From positions 1 to 64,000 of the forward strand of contig DASZLR010000156.1 of NCBI GenBank assembly GCA_035552275.1: a DNA stretch of 64,000 nucleotides, given 5' to 3'. The stretch is from DASVLX01 sp035552275. GTDB lineage: Bacteria; Actinomycetota; Actinomycetes; Mycobacteriales; Pseudonocardiaceae. Shown one piece after another: positions 33,850-42,878 of this stretch (positions are counted from its first letter, which is position 1; every line of letters begins with the position of its first letter). Under the pieces are notes generated by a model. The model had not been told where the DNA came from, searched no databases, and saw only the letters and a program-made list of their open reading frames with translations. The translations under genes and the position numbers were made by a program.

Positions 33850-35004
33850 TCACAAACCCGGCAACTGGCCGGTCACCGGCCGCAGAATCGGGTTGAGGAG
33901 TTGGCCGACCGGCGCGGGCAGCACACCGAGCACCGGCGCCAGCGGACCGGACGACGGCGGCGTGGGCGGCGCCGGCCGGGTCGGCGGGGCTGGCGGCACG
34001 CCACCGTTGCCGGGGCTGGGCGCTTTCGGCGGCCCGCCGGCGATCGGGCGCGGGGCGGGCGCGCCACCCGTTGGCGGCGCGGTCGTGCCGGCCGGCGGCG
34101 CGGTGGACGGCCCGCCGGCGCCGTTATCGGCGGCGGTGAAGTCGACCATCGAGGCGGATCCGCCCGGCTGATCAGGCTGGCTGAGGACACCGCCCTGGTA
34201 CGCCTGGTACCAACCGAGGACGGTCGTGAGATAGGACTCGGAATGGTTGTAGCTCCACACAGCGGCGCTCATACCATCCGGTGTGGACAGATCTCCGCCG
34301 GCTGCGCACAGGTAACGGGCCGCGGTCGCCGAAGCGTCATAGACGTTCTGCGGGTCGGCCGTGCCGTCGCCGTTGCCGTCCGTCGCCCACATCGCCCAGG
34401 ATGACGGGATGAACTGCATGGGCCCCATCGCCCGCGCCCACTGCCCCGCGCCGCCCTGGATCGCGGCGGTCCCGCTGGCGCCGTTCAACGCCGGACCGAA
34501 GACCGGGTTGATCATCTCACCATCGGGTGTGACATCACCGCCCTCCGCGTGATTGGACTCGACTTTCCCAATCGCGGCCAGCAACGCCCACCCGAGATCG
34601 CAGCCGGAATTCCGCTGATCGACGGTCGTCGCGGCCCGGCGATACGAGTCAAGCACTGTCGCGGGAATGCCGTACGCGCCGGTGAGCAGCACATCGGCGG
34701 GTGCGGTGTGACCGGGCCCCGGCGGTCCGGACACCACGGTGTCGCCTTTGGACGGTGCGGCGGGAGCCGGGAACAGCGGGTTTCCCGCACTCGCGGCAGC
34801 CACCCCGCCGGCCGGCGCCGGCCGGCGGGGATACTGGGCCGCGGCAGGCGATGCCGACAATGCTGACAGCGTGGCCGTCTCCATCGCGCTGACCAGCAGC
34901 ATCGCCCCAGCGACGACAACCGCCGCGTATCCCGCTTGGGCACGCCGGCCCGCGCGCCGCGATGGCCGCCGATGCCGACCCCGACCAGGTTCGCCGTTGA
35001 ACAC
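33850..35004 (-). CDS. Secreted lytic transglycosylase with proline-rich tail
   Basis: Cell-wall hydrolase of 384 aa from GTG 35004 behind GGGAG. An N-terminal membrane/signal segment (AAVVVAGAMLLVSAMETATLS) follows a basic stretch. The SLT-like domain spans about residues 110-270: LGWALLAAIGKVESNH with the catalytic Glu, and RAMGPMQFIPSSW. The last 100 residues are Pro/Gly/Ala-rich and probably lie in the cell wall. It converges on the BtuF-like gene and shows no functional link to the catabolic genes. Confidence 0.88.
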   Translation of the reverse strand: MFNGEPGRGRHRRPSRRAGRRAQAGYAAVVVAGAMLLVSAMETATLSALSASPAAAQYPRRPAPAGGVAAASAGNPLFPAPAAPSKGDTVVSGPPGPGHTAPADVLLTGAYGIPATVLDSYRRAATTVDQRNSGCDLGWALLAAIGKVESNHAEGGDVTPDGEMINPVFGPALNGASGTAAIQGGAGQWARAMGPMQFIPSSWAMWATDGNGDGTADPQNVYDASATAARYLCAAGGDLSTPDGMSAAVWSYNHSESYLTTVLGWYQAYQGGVLSQPDQPGGSASMVDFTAADNGAGGPSTAPPAGTTAPPTGGAPAPRPIAGGPPKAPSPGNGGVPPAPPTRPAPPTPPSSGPLAPVLGVLPAPVGQLLNPILRPVTGQLPGL

Positions 35005-35111
35005 TGTTTCTCCCGATGTTCTCGTGTGTCCTCGTGTCGCCCGGCCCGCAGCGCCGACGGCTAGGATTCTCTACACGTGAGGTACGTTACTGGCCAATTG
35101 TGTCGAACGTC

Positions 35112-35121
35112 AACGATCGTT
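35112..35121. promoter_or_regulatory. AACGATCGTT palindrome upstream of the alcohol dehydrogenase gene
   Basis: The same 10-bp palindrome, also followed by CAC, as in the luxR/tetR divergent region at 24151. It lies in the 257-bp divergent region between the transglycosylase (35004) and alcohol dehydrogenase (35262) genes. It may be a site for the TetR regulator at 24186 (inference). Confidence 0.4.
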
Positions 35122-35261
35122 CACCGCTGTCCGCCGCGCAGCGGGCCGCCGAGTTACAAACAGGTAGCAAACCCAGGTAGTTCTACCCGTGACTCGTCTC
35201 ATACTCGCTCGGATACCGTTCCGCTTGGTGTCATGCATCGAGGCATTTCGAGGAGGCCCAC

Positions 35262-36362
35262 ATGCGGATCGTCGCCGCGGTAGCCCACGAAGAGGACGAA
35301 CCCTTCACCATCGAGGAACTCACGCTCGACGCACCGCGGTCCGACGAGCTGCTGGTCAGGATCGACGCGGTCGGCGTGTGTTCGACCGACATCGCCATTC
35401 GTGACCAGTGTCTGCCGGTCCCGCTGCCGGCCGTGCTCGGCCATGAGGGCGCCGGTGTCGTTGAGGCGGTCGGGAGCCAGGTCAGCAAGGTCGCGCCGGG
35501 CGACAAGGTGGTGCTGACCTACGGTTCGTGCGGACGCTGCGCGCTGTGCGCCGGCGGCCACCCGGCGTACTGCCTCGAACTGGTCGGCCGGAACCTCTCG
35601 GGCGGGCGGCCGGATGGCAGCAACGCGCTGCACGGCGATGGCGGCGACATCCATGGTTTCTTCTTCAGCCAGTCCTCTTTCGCCACGCACGCCATCGCGA
35701 CCGAACGCAATGTCGTCCGGCTGGACGACGACGTGAACCTGGACATCGCGGCGCCGCTGGGCTGCGGCATCCAGACCGGAGCGGGCGCGGTGATGAACCG
35801 ACTCCGCCCGGAGGCCGGTTCGAGCCTGGCCGTGTTCGGTCTCGACGCTGTCGGTCTGGCCGCGCTGCTCGCGGCCCGCGCGGTCGGCTGCGCGACGATC
35901 ATCGCGGTCGACACCGAGGCGGCCCGGCTGGAACTGGCGCGAGAACTCGGTGCGACGGACACCGTCAACATGTCCCGGGTCAACCCGGTCAGCTCGATCA
36001 CCGGACTCACCGGGGTCGGCGTCTGTTACGCGGTCGTCTCCAGCGCCTCCCCCGATGTCGCACGTCAGGCCGTGAACAGCTTGGCGCCGTTGGGCACCTG
36101 TGCGTTGCTGGGCCGGGGGCCGATCGGGACCGAACTCTCGGTCACCATGACCAACCTGCTGATCCCCGGCCGCACGGTGACCGGCGTGACCGAGGGCGAC
36201 AGCCGACCGGACGAGTTCATTCCACGGCTGTTGGCCCTCTATCAGCAGGGCCGGTTCCCGCTTGACCAGCTGATCGACACCTACGCCCTGGGCGATATCA
36301 ATCGGGCCATTGAGGACACCGAGTCGGGCAAGACGATCAAGGCCGTGCTGCGGCCGCACTGA
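35262..36362 (+). CDS. Zinc-dependent alcohol dehydrogenase (aryl-alcohol dehydrogenase-like), paralogue 1
   Basis: Zinc MDR enzyme of 366 aa. Catalytic zinc ligands are Cys in GVCSTD, His in GHEGAG and Cys in LGCGIQTG; structural zinc ligands are the four Cys in GSCGRCALCAGGHPAYC. The nucleotide loop reads GLDAVG instead of GAGAVG, so cofactor binding may be changed. It is a clear paralogue of the gene at 56621-57727, sharing HGFFFSQSSFAT and RTVTGVTEGD-like segments. ATG follows GAGGAGG. It would oxidise a primary or benzylic-type alcohol. Confidence 0.9.
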   Translation: MRIVAAVAHEEDEPFTIEELTLDAPRSDELLVRIDAVGVCSTDIAIRDQCLPVPLPAVLGHEGAGVVEAVGSQVSKVAPGDKVVLTYGSCGRCALCAGGHPAYCLELVGRNLSGGRPDGSNALHGDGGDIHGFFFSQSSFATHAIATERNVVRLDDDVNLDIAAPLGCGIQTGAGAVMNRLRPEAGSSLAVFGLDAVGLAALLAARAVGCATIIAVDTEAARLELARELGATDTVNMSRVNPVSSITGLTGVGVCYAVVSSASPDVARQAVNSLAPLGTCALLGRGPIGTELSVTMTNLLIPGRTVTGVTEGDSRPDEFIPRLLALYQQGRFPLDQLIDTYALGDINRAIEDTESGKTIKAVLRPH

Positions 36363-36433
36363 CCGACGACGCGGTAACCGACCGAATCTGTCACGCCGAG
36401 TGTCCACCAGGTAACCATCCTGTCCTCATTCGA

Positions 36434-38845
36434 GTGGATCAGTCGCGCACGTTCTACACTCATGGCCAGTTGCGCGACGAAGCGCCACCGAGGGATGTGA
36501 CTGCCGTGCGCACCCAGGGCACGACCGGTTTCGCTGGCGAGATGACCAGTTTCATCGGTCGCCGGCGGGAGATCGCCGACGTCAAGAGAGCGCTGGCGGG
36601 TTCTCGCCTGGTGACCCTGACCGGCGTCGGCGGCGTCGGCAAGACGCGGCTCGCCGCACGGATCGCGGTCGATCTGGCGGCCGCCTTCCCGGACGGCGTG
36701 TGGCTTGTCGAACTGGCCAACGTCTCGGAGCCGGAGTTGCTGAGCAATGCGGTGGCCGAGGCGCTGGGCCTGCGCGACCACTCGGCGCGGTCGCCGGACG
36801 AAGTCGTGGTCGATCACCTCAAAGACCAGCGAACGCTCTTGGTGCTGGACAACTGCGAACACCTGCTGGACCGGTGCGCGACGCTGGTCAGCGCGGTGCT
36901 GCGGGCCGCGCCCGAGGTCGTCATCCTGGCCACCAGCCGCGAGCCGCTGGGCACGATCGGCGAGCACAGTTGGCCGGTGCCACCGCTGTCCATGCCGGAC
37001 CTCGCCAACGTGGCCCCGACCAGAGGCGGTTATGTCTACGGGCACGAGGCGCTGGCGCTGTTCGAGGAACGCGCGAAGGCAGTGCTGCCGGACTTCGCGC
37101 TGGACTCCACATCCAAGCGGGCCGCGGCCGAACTGTGCCAACGGCTGGACGGACTGCCGCTGGCCATCGAACTGGCCGCGGTGCGGCTGCGCGCACTGTC
37201 CATCGAACAGATCCTCAGCCGGCTGGAGGACCGGTACCGGCTGCTGAAGTCGACCAGCCATGGCGGCCCGGCCCGGCACCAGACGCTGCGGGCGGCGGTC
37301 GACTGGAGCTTCGACCTCTGCTCAGAGCAGGAGAAGACACTGTAGGCGCGGTTGTCGGTGTTCGCCGGCTCGTTCGATCTGGAAGCGGTCGAGGCGGTCA
37401 CCACCGATGACGAGATCGGCGTGGACGAGGTCTTCGAGCTGCTGGCCGGTCTCATCGACAAATCGGTCGTGCTCCGGGAGGGAGCGGGCGCCCAGGCCCG
37501 CTACCGGCTGTTGGAGACGATTCGCGCCTACGGCCGAGAACGACTGTCCACACAGGGCCGAACCGACATTTTCCGGCGACAGCACCGGGATTACTACCAA
37601 CGAATCGCCGAGGACAGCGAGCGCGACTGGTTCGGGTCGGATCAGGTCGACTGGCGCCATCGGCTGGAGAACGAGCGGGCGAACCTGTGGGCCGCGCTGG
37701 AATACTGCCTTTCCACACCGGCGGAACACGCCGCGGGCCTGCGGATGGCCGGCGCGCTGTGTTACTACTGGAACGCCTACGGGCATCTCCAGGACGGCCG
37801 GTACTGGCTCGGCCGGGCGCTCGCCGCCGACACCCGGACCAGTGCCGACCGCGCGAAAGCCTTGTGGGTCAACGGTTGGGACGCGATGACCCAGGGCGAC
37901 AACTCGTCCGCGATGGGGTGCTTTGACGAGGGCCTGGCGATCGCGGAGACGCTCGGCGACGACACGGCGCGGGCGTTCGTCCGTCAGTTCCGTGGCTCGG
38001 CGGAACAGTTCGCCGGCAATTTGCAGGTGGCGGAACCGCTGCTGCGCCAAGCTGTAGAGGCGCACCGACAGTCCGGTTTGGTCAATTCGCTCACCGTGCT
38101 CGGCACCGCCCAACTCGGTTTCGTGTCCTGTCTGCTGAACCGGCCGGAACGCGCCGTCGAGCTCTGCGCGGAGTGCCGGACGGTCAGCGAGCACGCCGGC
38201 GAGCAGTGGGCGCACTCCTGGGCGACGTGGGTTCTCGGTCTGGCGCGCTGGACCCAGGGAAAGTACCGCGACGCGGGCGTGGCGCTGCGCGATTCCTTGC
38301 GGGCCAAGCAGGTGCTCAACGATCGGCTGGGCATCTCGGCGTGCGCCGAACTGCTCGCCTGGGTTGCCGTCGAGGAAGACCAGCCCGCGCACGGCGCCCA
38401 GTTGTTCGGGGCGAGCCGGACGCTGTGGGCGTCGATCGGCACGCCGCTGTTCGGTTCGGCCGCGATGTTGGAAACCCGCGAGCAGTACGAGGACAAGGCC
38501 CGGCGCATCCTCGGTCCGAAGGCGTACGACCAGGACTACCAGTACGGTCAGCGGCTGAAGGCGGCCGAGGCGATCGAGTTGGCCCGTGGCGCGCATCCGG
38601 CTCGGGCGGGCGGCTCATCGGCGACCGAGCAGGCGTCGCTGACCCGCCGGCAGCGCGAGGTCGCCGAGCTGATCGCGCAGGGACTGACCAACAAGGAGAT
38701 CGCCGACAAGCTGGTGATCTCCCAGCGCACCGCCGAAGGACACGTCGAACAGGTGCTGGTCAAGATGGGCTTCAGGTCCCGCACCCAGGTGGCCGCCTGG
38801 CTGGCCCGCCAGGAGGGCATCGATCAGGGCAGCCGGACCAACTGA
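36434..38845 (+). pseudogene. LuxR family regulator with NB-ARC-type ATPase, interrupted by one in-frame TAG
   Basis: A large AfsR/LAL-like regulator of about 800 codons. The first part has Walker A LTGVGGVGKTRLA, Walker B LLVLDNCEH and the TSREPLG sensor. After a helical region comes a C-terminal LuxR helix-turn-helix (LTRRQREVAELIAQGLTNKE with VISQRTAEGHVEQVL). The frame is broken only by TAG at 37343-37345 in EQEKTL-stop-ARLSVFAG, where relatives typically have Trp, so a TGG to TAG change is likely. Downstream sequence stays in the same frame and looks intact. It may be a recent pseudogene, a sequencing error or two polypeptides (TTG 37352 restart). Confidence 0.82.
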
Positions 38846-39282
38846 CTCCGGGACGCTTCGTCCACGCAGCGGGTGCACGGCGTGAAGGACTCGTCGCGCG
38901 CTTCGGCCAGCGTCAGTTCCTCCGGGTCGCCGCCATCCAATGACGGACAGCCGGGCACATGGAAGCGCCGCCGCCCGGCGACGACATACACCACCGAGTC
39001 CGGCGCCAGCGCCGGCTCCACGTCATCCGACTCGTCTTGGTCAGTGTTGTCGTCACCGTTCTGGTCAGCTTCCCGATCACTGTCCACTTCGGCCGCTTCT
39101 TCGGTCTCCGGCTGCTCGGCGGTTGCCCGAGACTGCCGGCGGCGACGCCACCAGTCGGCCACCACCAACACCAGACCCAGCGCCGAGACGCCCAGCGCGA
39201 CATAGACCAGGGTGGTGATCCCGAGCAGCCATCCGGCTGCCAGGCTGCCACCCGCGACCACGACGAATATCAGGGTGAACAC
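38824..39282 (-). CDS. Membrane-anchored protein with acidic linker and C-terminal H/C-rich motif
   Basis: Uncharacterised protein of 152 aa from GTG 39282. Two hydrophobic segments (residues 1-20 and 22-42) are followed by RRRRQSR, an acidic linker (about 50-90) and a globular tail. The tail has VVAGRRRFHVPGCPSLDG...SFTPCTRCVDE, a His-x3-Cys...Cys-x2-Cys layout that could bind a metal. Its 3' end overlaps the LuxR-type gene by 22 bp (convergent). It lies 27 bp downstream-side of the Mce operon end and may be transcribed separately. Confidence 0.75.
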   Translation of the reverse strand: MFTLIFVVVAGGSLAAGWLLGITTLVYVALGVSALGLVLVVADWWRRRRQSRATAEQPETEEAAEVDSDREADQNGDDNTDQDESDDVEPALAPDSVVYVVAGRRRFHVPGCPSLDGGDPEELTLAEARDESFTPCTRCVDEASRSQLVRLP

Positions 39283-39309
39283 GGCTGTTCCTTTCTTTTG
39301 TTCGGATGG

Positions 39310-40395
39310 TCAGCTGCTGCTGGAACTGGCCGGTGGCGGCGAATTCGGGTCCGCCGGCTGGTATGCCGGCACGTAGACGACGTGCGCCGCCATGATCTTC
39401 CCGGTCAGGAAGGCGTCCCAGACCTTGAGTTTGGCGTCGTTGTCGAGTTTTGTCCTGATCGCGTCCTTGACCTGGGCGAAGGTCAGCGGAACCGGCTGGT
39501 GGACATCGGTGACCTCGCCGACGTTCCAGCCCTGGGTGGTCTGCACCGGACCGAACACCGAATTGTCCCGAGCGGCGAAGGCGGCCTTGGCATAGCCGGC
39601 TTCGAGCTGGCTGGAACTCACCACGCCCAGCGACCCGCCGTTGCTCTTGGTGCTGCCGTCGATGGAGTACTGCTTGGCCAGCGCGGCGAAGTCCGAACCG
39701 GACTGGGCCAGTTGGGTGATCTGCTGGGCCTGGGCCTGCGACGACACCACGATGTTGGCGATCGCGCGCTGTTCCGGCGACACCATCTGGCTCTTGTTCT
39801 GGTTGTAGTACGCCTGCGCGTCGGCGTCCGTTGACGCCCGCACCGAGCCGGTCACCTGGGCGAACAGCCGGGCGCTGGCCTGCTGCCGCTTGATCTCGTC
39901 CAGAACGTCCTGTTCGGACAGTCCTTGGGCGCCGAGCTGTTTGATCAGGGTGCTCTGGTCGGTCCAGGAATTCTGCTGGATCAGGGTGTTCAGTTGATCG
40001 CTGGCCGCCTTGTCGGCGATCACGATGCCCCGGGCCCGTGCCGCGTCGTCGGTGATCTGGCTGACCGCGAGGGCTTTCGCCACATCCCGGTTGAACTGGT
40101 CCTTCGCGGCCGGGTCGGTCGGCGGCTGCAACCCGTAGACAAACTCCATCAGGGTGATCCGGTGCTGTAGCTGCTGGTCCGTGACGATCACGCCATCGGC
40201 CCGGAACACCGCGCCGGCTGGCAGCTCGTTGAGCCTGGCGATGGCCAGGTTCGCGCCCGAGCCGCAGGCGACCAACGCCAACAGTCCGATCAGGACAATA
40301 CGGGCGATCCGGGACGTGGGCAGCAGCCGCCCGCGTCGGGCCTTGGTGACCACGAGCCGGGCTGTCGCGACAACGCCGGAAACGGGGAACTTCAT
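39310..40395 (-). CDS. Parvulin-type peptidyl-prolyl isomerase lipoprotein (PrsA/SurA-like)
   Basis: Extracytoplasmic foldase of 361 aa. The N-terminus has a hydrophobic segment IVLIGLLALVAC with lipobox LVAC, so it should be membrane-anchored lipoprotein. A SurA_N-like helical region (residues 75-230) precedes a parvulin domain with NIVVSSQAQAQQI, GGSLGVVSSSQLEAGYAKAAF and VQTTQGWNVGEV. The start ATGA overlaps the MMPL stop and GGAGGT precedes it. As last gene of the Mce operon it may help fold the secreted Mce proteins (inference). Confidence 0.87.
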   Translation of the reverse strand: MKFPVSGVVATARLVVTKARRGRLLPTSRIARIVLIGLLALVACGSGANLAIARLNELPAGAVFRADGVIVTDQQLQHRITLMEFVYGLQPPTDPAAKDQFNRDVAKALAVSQITDDAARARGIVIADKAASDQLNTLIQQNSWTDQSTLIKQLGAQGLSEQDVLDEIKRQQASARLFAQVTGSVRASTDADAQAYYNQNKSQMVSPEQRAIANIVVSSQAQAQQITQLAQSGSDFAALAKQYSIDGSTKSNGGSLGVVSSSQLEAGYAKAAFAARDNSVFGPVQTTQGWNVGEVTDVHQPVPLTFAQVKDAIRTKLDNDAKLKVWDAFLTGKIMAAHVVYVPAYQPADPNSPPPASSSSS

Positions 40396-42737
40396 GTCGA
40401 CACCTCCGCGGGTTCTTTCTCGGCGGGCTGGATTTCCGGGTCGGCCCGGCGTGGCGTCACCGGCCGGCCGGTGACCGGAATCAGCCGGACCACGGCCGTC
40501 GCGGCCAGGTACGTAAACAGGACCGTCGCCGCCAGCGCGATGCCGAAATCGCGGATCAACGCGATCCGGGACGGCACCAGCGCCAGGTAGCCGATCGCCG
40601 AGGTGACACAGGCCAGGGCGATGACCCGACGCAGCCGGGACGCGCCGGACTGATAGGCGTCGACCAGCAGCACGGTGAACTCGCAGCCGGTCACGGTGAT
40701 CAGCGAACCCAGCGCCACCGTCAGCGGATTCAGCGGCTGGCCCAGCGCCCACAGCGCGGCCAGCGTCCACCCGGTGGCCAGCGCCGCCGCCAGCATCGCG
40801 CGCAGCCCGTCGCGCCGTCGCCGCAGACCGAGCGTGAGCACCAGCCCGGCGGCCAGGATGCCGATGCCGTTGGACAGGAAGCGGTCGGCGGACACCAGTT
40901 GGTAGGCGCGGTCGGCGGCGACCGGCAGCCCGACGACGTCGACGTGGTAGCCGGCCGGCGGCGGTGGCAGCGCGGCGCGTACGCCGTCGAGCAGCCTGGT
41001 CTGTGCGCCGAGATCCTGGAACCGCAGGCCGAAGATCATCGTCGCCTGCTGCCCGTCGGGGGTGAACACCGCACCGACCAAATAGGACGGCAGCAGTTGG
41101 ACGCCGGCCGCGACCTGGTCCGAGGTGGGCGATCCGCCCAGGAAGGACAGCAGGTCGGGCGCGGTGAGGATCGGATGGACCTGGTCGCCGAAGCGGGCGA
41201 TCTCGATGTCCTCGGCCTGGTTGAGCCAGCGCAGCGCCGGCGGGCTCTGGGTGTCGGCGCCGTTGAGCACGATGCTGACCTGGCCGGACGAGCCCAACAC
41301 CTGCTCGGCGTACTGCGCGTCGCGCAGTTCCGGCAGGCCCTGCGCCAGATCCTCCGGATTGGCCTGCACCGACAGCTTCGGCAGCATCATCCAGCCCAGG
41401 CCGGCCACCGCGACCAGAACGCCCAGCGCGAGCCACCGCCGACCCGGTGACATCGCCGGCTGGGCGACGACTCGGGCCGGAATGTTGGACGGCTCAACAG
41501 ATGGGGCGAACACCCGGCCGAGCAGCACCGTGGCCACGACGGTCAGCAGCACGCCCAGCGCCAGCGCCAGGCCCAGCTCGCGGACGAACGGCAGCGGTGA
41601 GACGGCCAGTGAGCCCAGCGCGGCGGCGCTGGCCAGCGACACCACGATCACCCGCCGTTTGTCCGCAAAGGACGCCAGATACAGCGGGAACGAGCTGCCG
41701 ATGCCCAGCAGCAACGGAAACAGCCCGATCGCGCCCACCGACATCGGCACCCCGACCCAGCCGAACACGGCCAGCGTCAGCGCGCTGCCGACGACCGACG
41801 CGAGCAGCGGCCACAGCCGGCGCAACCGGCTCACTCGGGCGGGCGCGATAAGGAACCGCAGCAGCAGCGCCAGCGCCGCGAGTCCGCCCAACAGCGGCAT
41901 TTCCGCGCCGACCTCGCTGGTCAACTGGGCGGTGATGGCCGGCACGCCGGTGACGGTCACCCGGCTGGTCGTCAGGCCGGCCGCGCCCACCGCCGACCGG
42001 ACCGCGGACACCAGCCGCTCGGTGCCGGCTTCGTCCAGGTCCTGGCGCGGCCGGACCAGCACCGCGACACTGTTGGCATTGGGCACCACAAAATGCCACT
42101 GCGTCCTGGGCTGGCCGGTCTGGTCGTAGATCACGCTGCTGATGAAACTGGGATTGTTCGTGGTGGGCAGGCCGGCCGGCAGGCCCTTGACCAGCAGCGC
42201 GCCGTATCGCTGGTCGAAGGGGGCCACCGCGGCGTCGCCGGCCGCCGTCACGGCCGCGTCGGAGAGGCCCCGGTTGCGCGCGGCGGATTCGGCCTGGGCG
42301 CGCAACGCGTCCCGCTCGCCGCTGATCCGGGCGATCATGTCCTGGGACGAGATCGCGAGTTGGTTGATCACGGTCGCCGGCCCGTAGACGGTGGCGACGT
42401 CCGGCAGTTGCGCGAGGGCGCCCTCCAGCTTGAGGAGGTTCCGGAACTGCTGCTGGTCCAGCAACAGTTGCCGGGGCGTGTTCGACTCGATCAGCGCGAC
42501 GATCGGGTCGCCGCCGAAGGAGCGCGCGTTGTTCTCAATCGCCGCCACGCTCGGGTCGCCCTGCGGCAGAAACGACGACAGCGTGGTTTCCACCCGCAGC
42601 CGGGCCAGCCCGCCGGCCGTCGCGGCGAGCACACCCAACACCAGCAGCCCGATCCACACGCCCCGCGCCGTGGGCCGGCGGAATCGACCAACTCGACGGA
42701 TCTGACCGAGACTCCGCAACACCGCTGCGCCCCTCAT
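40392..42737 (-). CDS. MMPL/RND family transporter
   Basis: RND-superfamily membrane protein of 781 aa from ATG 42737. It shows the family's duplicated layout: an N-terminal helix (GVWIGLLVLGVLAATAGG), a large extracytoplasmic loop, a helix bundle with GAIGLFPLLLGIGSSFPLYL, then a second loop and bundle ending IRDFGIALAATVLFTYLAATAVV. It resembles MMPL and hopanoid-type exporters. Coupled by ATGA to a 43-aa ORF downstream of the last mce gene, it probably works with the lipid importer in moving hydrophobic molecules. Confidence 0.88.
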   Translation of the reverse strand: MRGAAVLRSLGQIRRVGRFRRPTARGVWIGLLVLGVLAATAGGLARLRVETTLSSFLPQGDPSVAAIENNARSFGGDPIVALIESNTPRQLLLDQQQFRNLLKLEGALAQLPDVATVYGPATVINQLAISSQDMIARISGERDALRAQAESAARNRGLSDAAVTAAGDAAVAPFDQRYGALLVKGLPAGLPTTNNPSFISSVIYDQTGQPRTQWHFVVPNANSVAVLVRPRQDLDEAGTERLVSAVRSAVGAAGLTTSRVTVTGVPAITAQLTSEVGAEMPLLGGLAALALLLRFLIAPARVSRLRRLWPLLASVVGSALTLAVFGWVGVPMSVGAIGLFPLLLGIGSSFPLYLASFADKRRVIVVSLASAAALGSLAVSPLPFVRELGLALALGVLLTVVATVLLGRVFAPSVEPSNIPARVVAQPAMSPGRRWLALGVLVAVAGLGWMMLPKLSVQANPEDLAQGLPELRDAQYAEQVLGSSGQVSIVLNGADTQSPPALRWLNQAEDIEIARFGDQVHPILTAPDLLSFLGGSPTSDQVAAGVQLLPSYLVGAVFTPDGQQATMIFGLRFQDLGAQTRLLDGVRAALPPPPAGYHVDVVGLPVAADRAYQLVSADRFLSNGIGILAAGLVLTLGLRRRRDGLRAMLAAALATGWTLAALWALGQPLNPLTVALGSLITVTGCEFTVLLVDAYQSGASRLRRVIALACVTSAIGYLALVPSRIALIRDFGIALAATVLFTYLAATAVVRLIPVTGRPVTPRRADPEIQPAEKEPAEVST

Positions 42738-42865
42738 GACATGTCCGCTGGACCGAGCGCGCCGGCGGTCTCGGTCACCGACAGGCCGTAGCAGTACAGA
42801 TGCGCGCTGTGCCGCTCGTACAGGTCGCGCAGCCATTCGGTTTCGGTGTGTTTCGGCTCGGACAT
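42734..42865 (-). CDS. Small 43-aa protein coupled between the last mce gene and MMPL
   Basis: A short ORF, ATG 42865 to TGA 42734, reading MSEPKHTETEWLRDLYERHS and continuing AHLYCYGLSVTETAGALGPA before ending DMS. It starts 13 bp after the MceF stop and its stop overlaps the MMPL start as ATGA. Third codon positions are strongly G/C as in neighbouring genes. WLRDLYERHSAHLY resembles the start of ECF sigma-factor region 2, so it could be a sigma-factor remnant, a small regulator, or a coupling leader for MMPL. No known family is claimed. Confidence 0.6.
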   Translation of the reverse strand: MSEPKHTETEWLRDLYERHSAHLYCYGLSVTETAGALGPADMS

Positions 42866-42878
42866 CGGTCTGCTTCTT

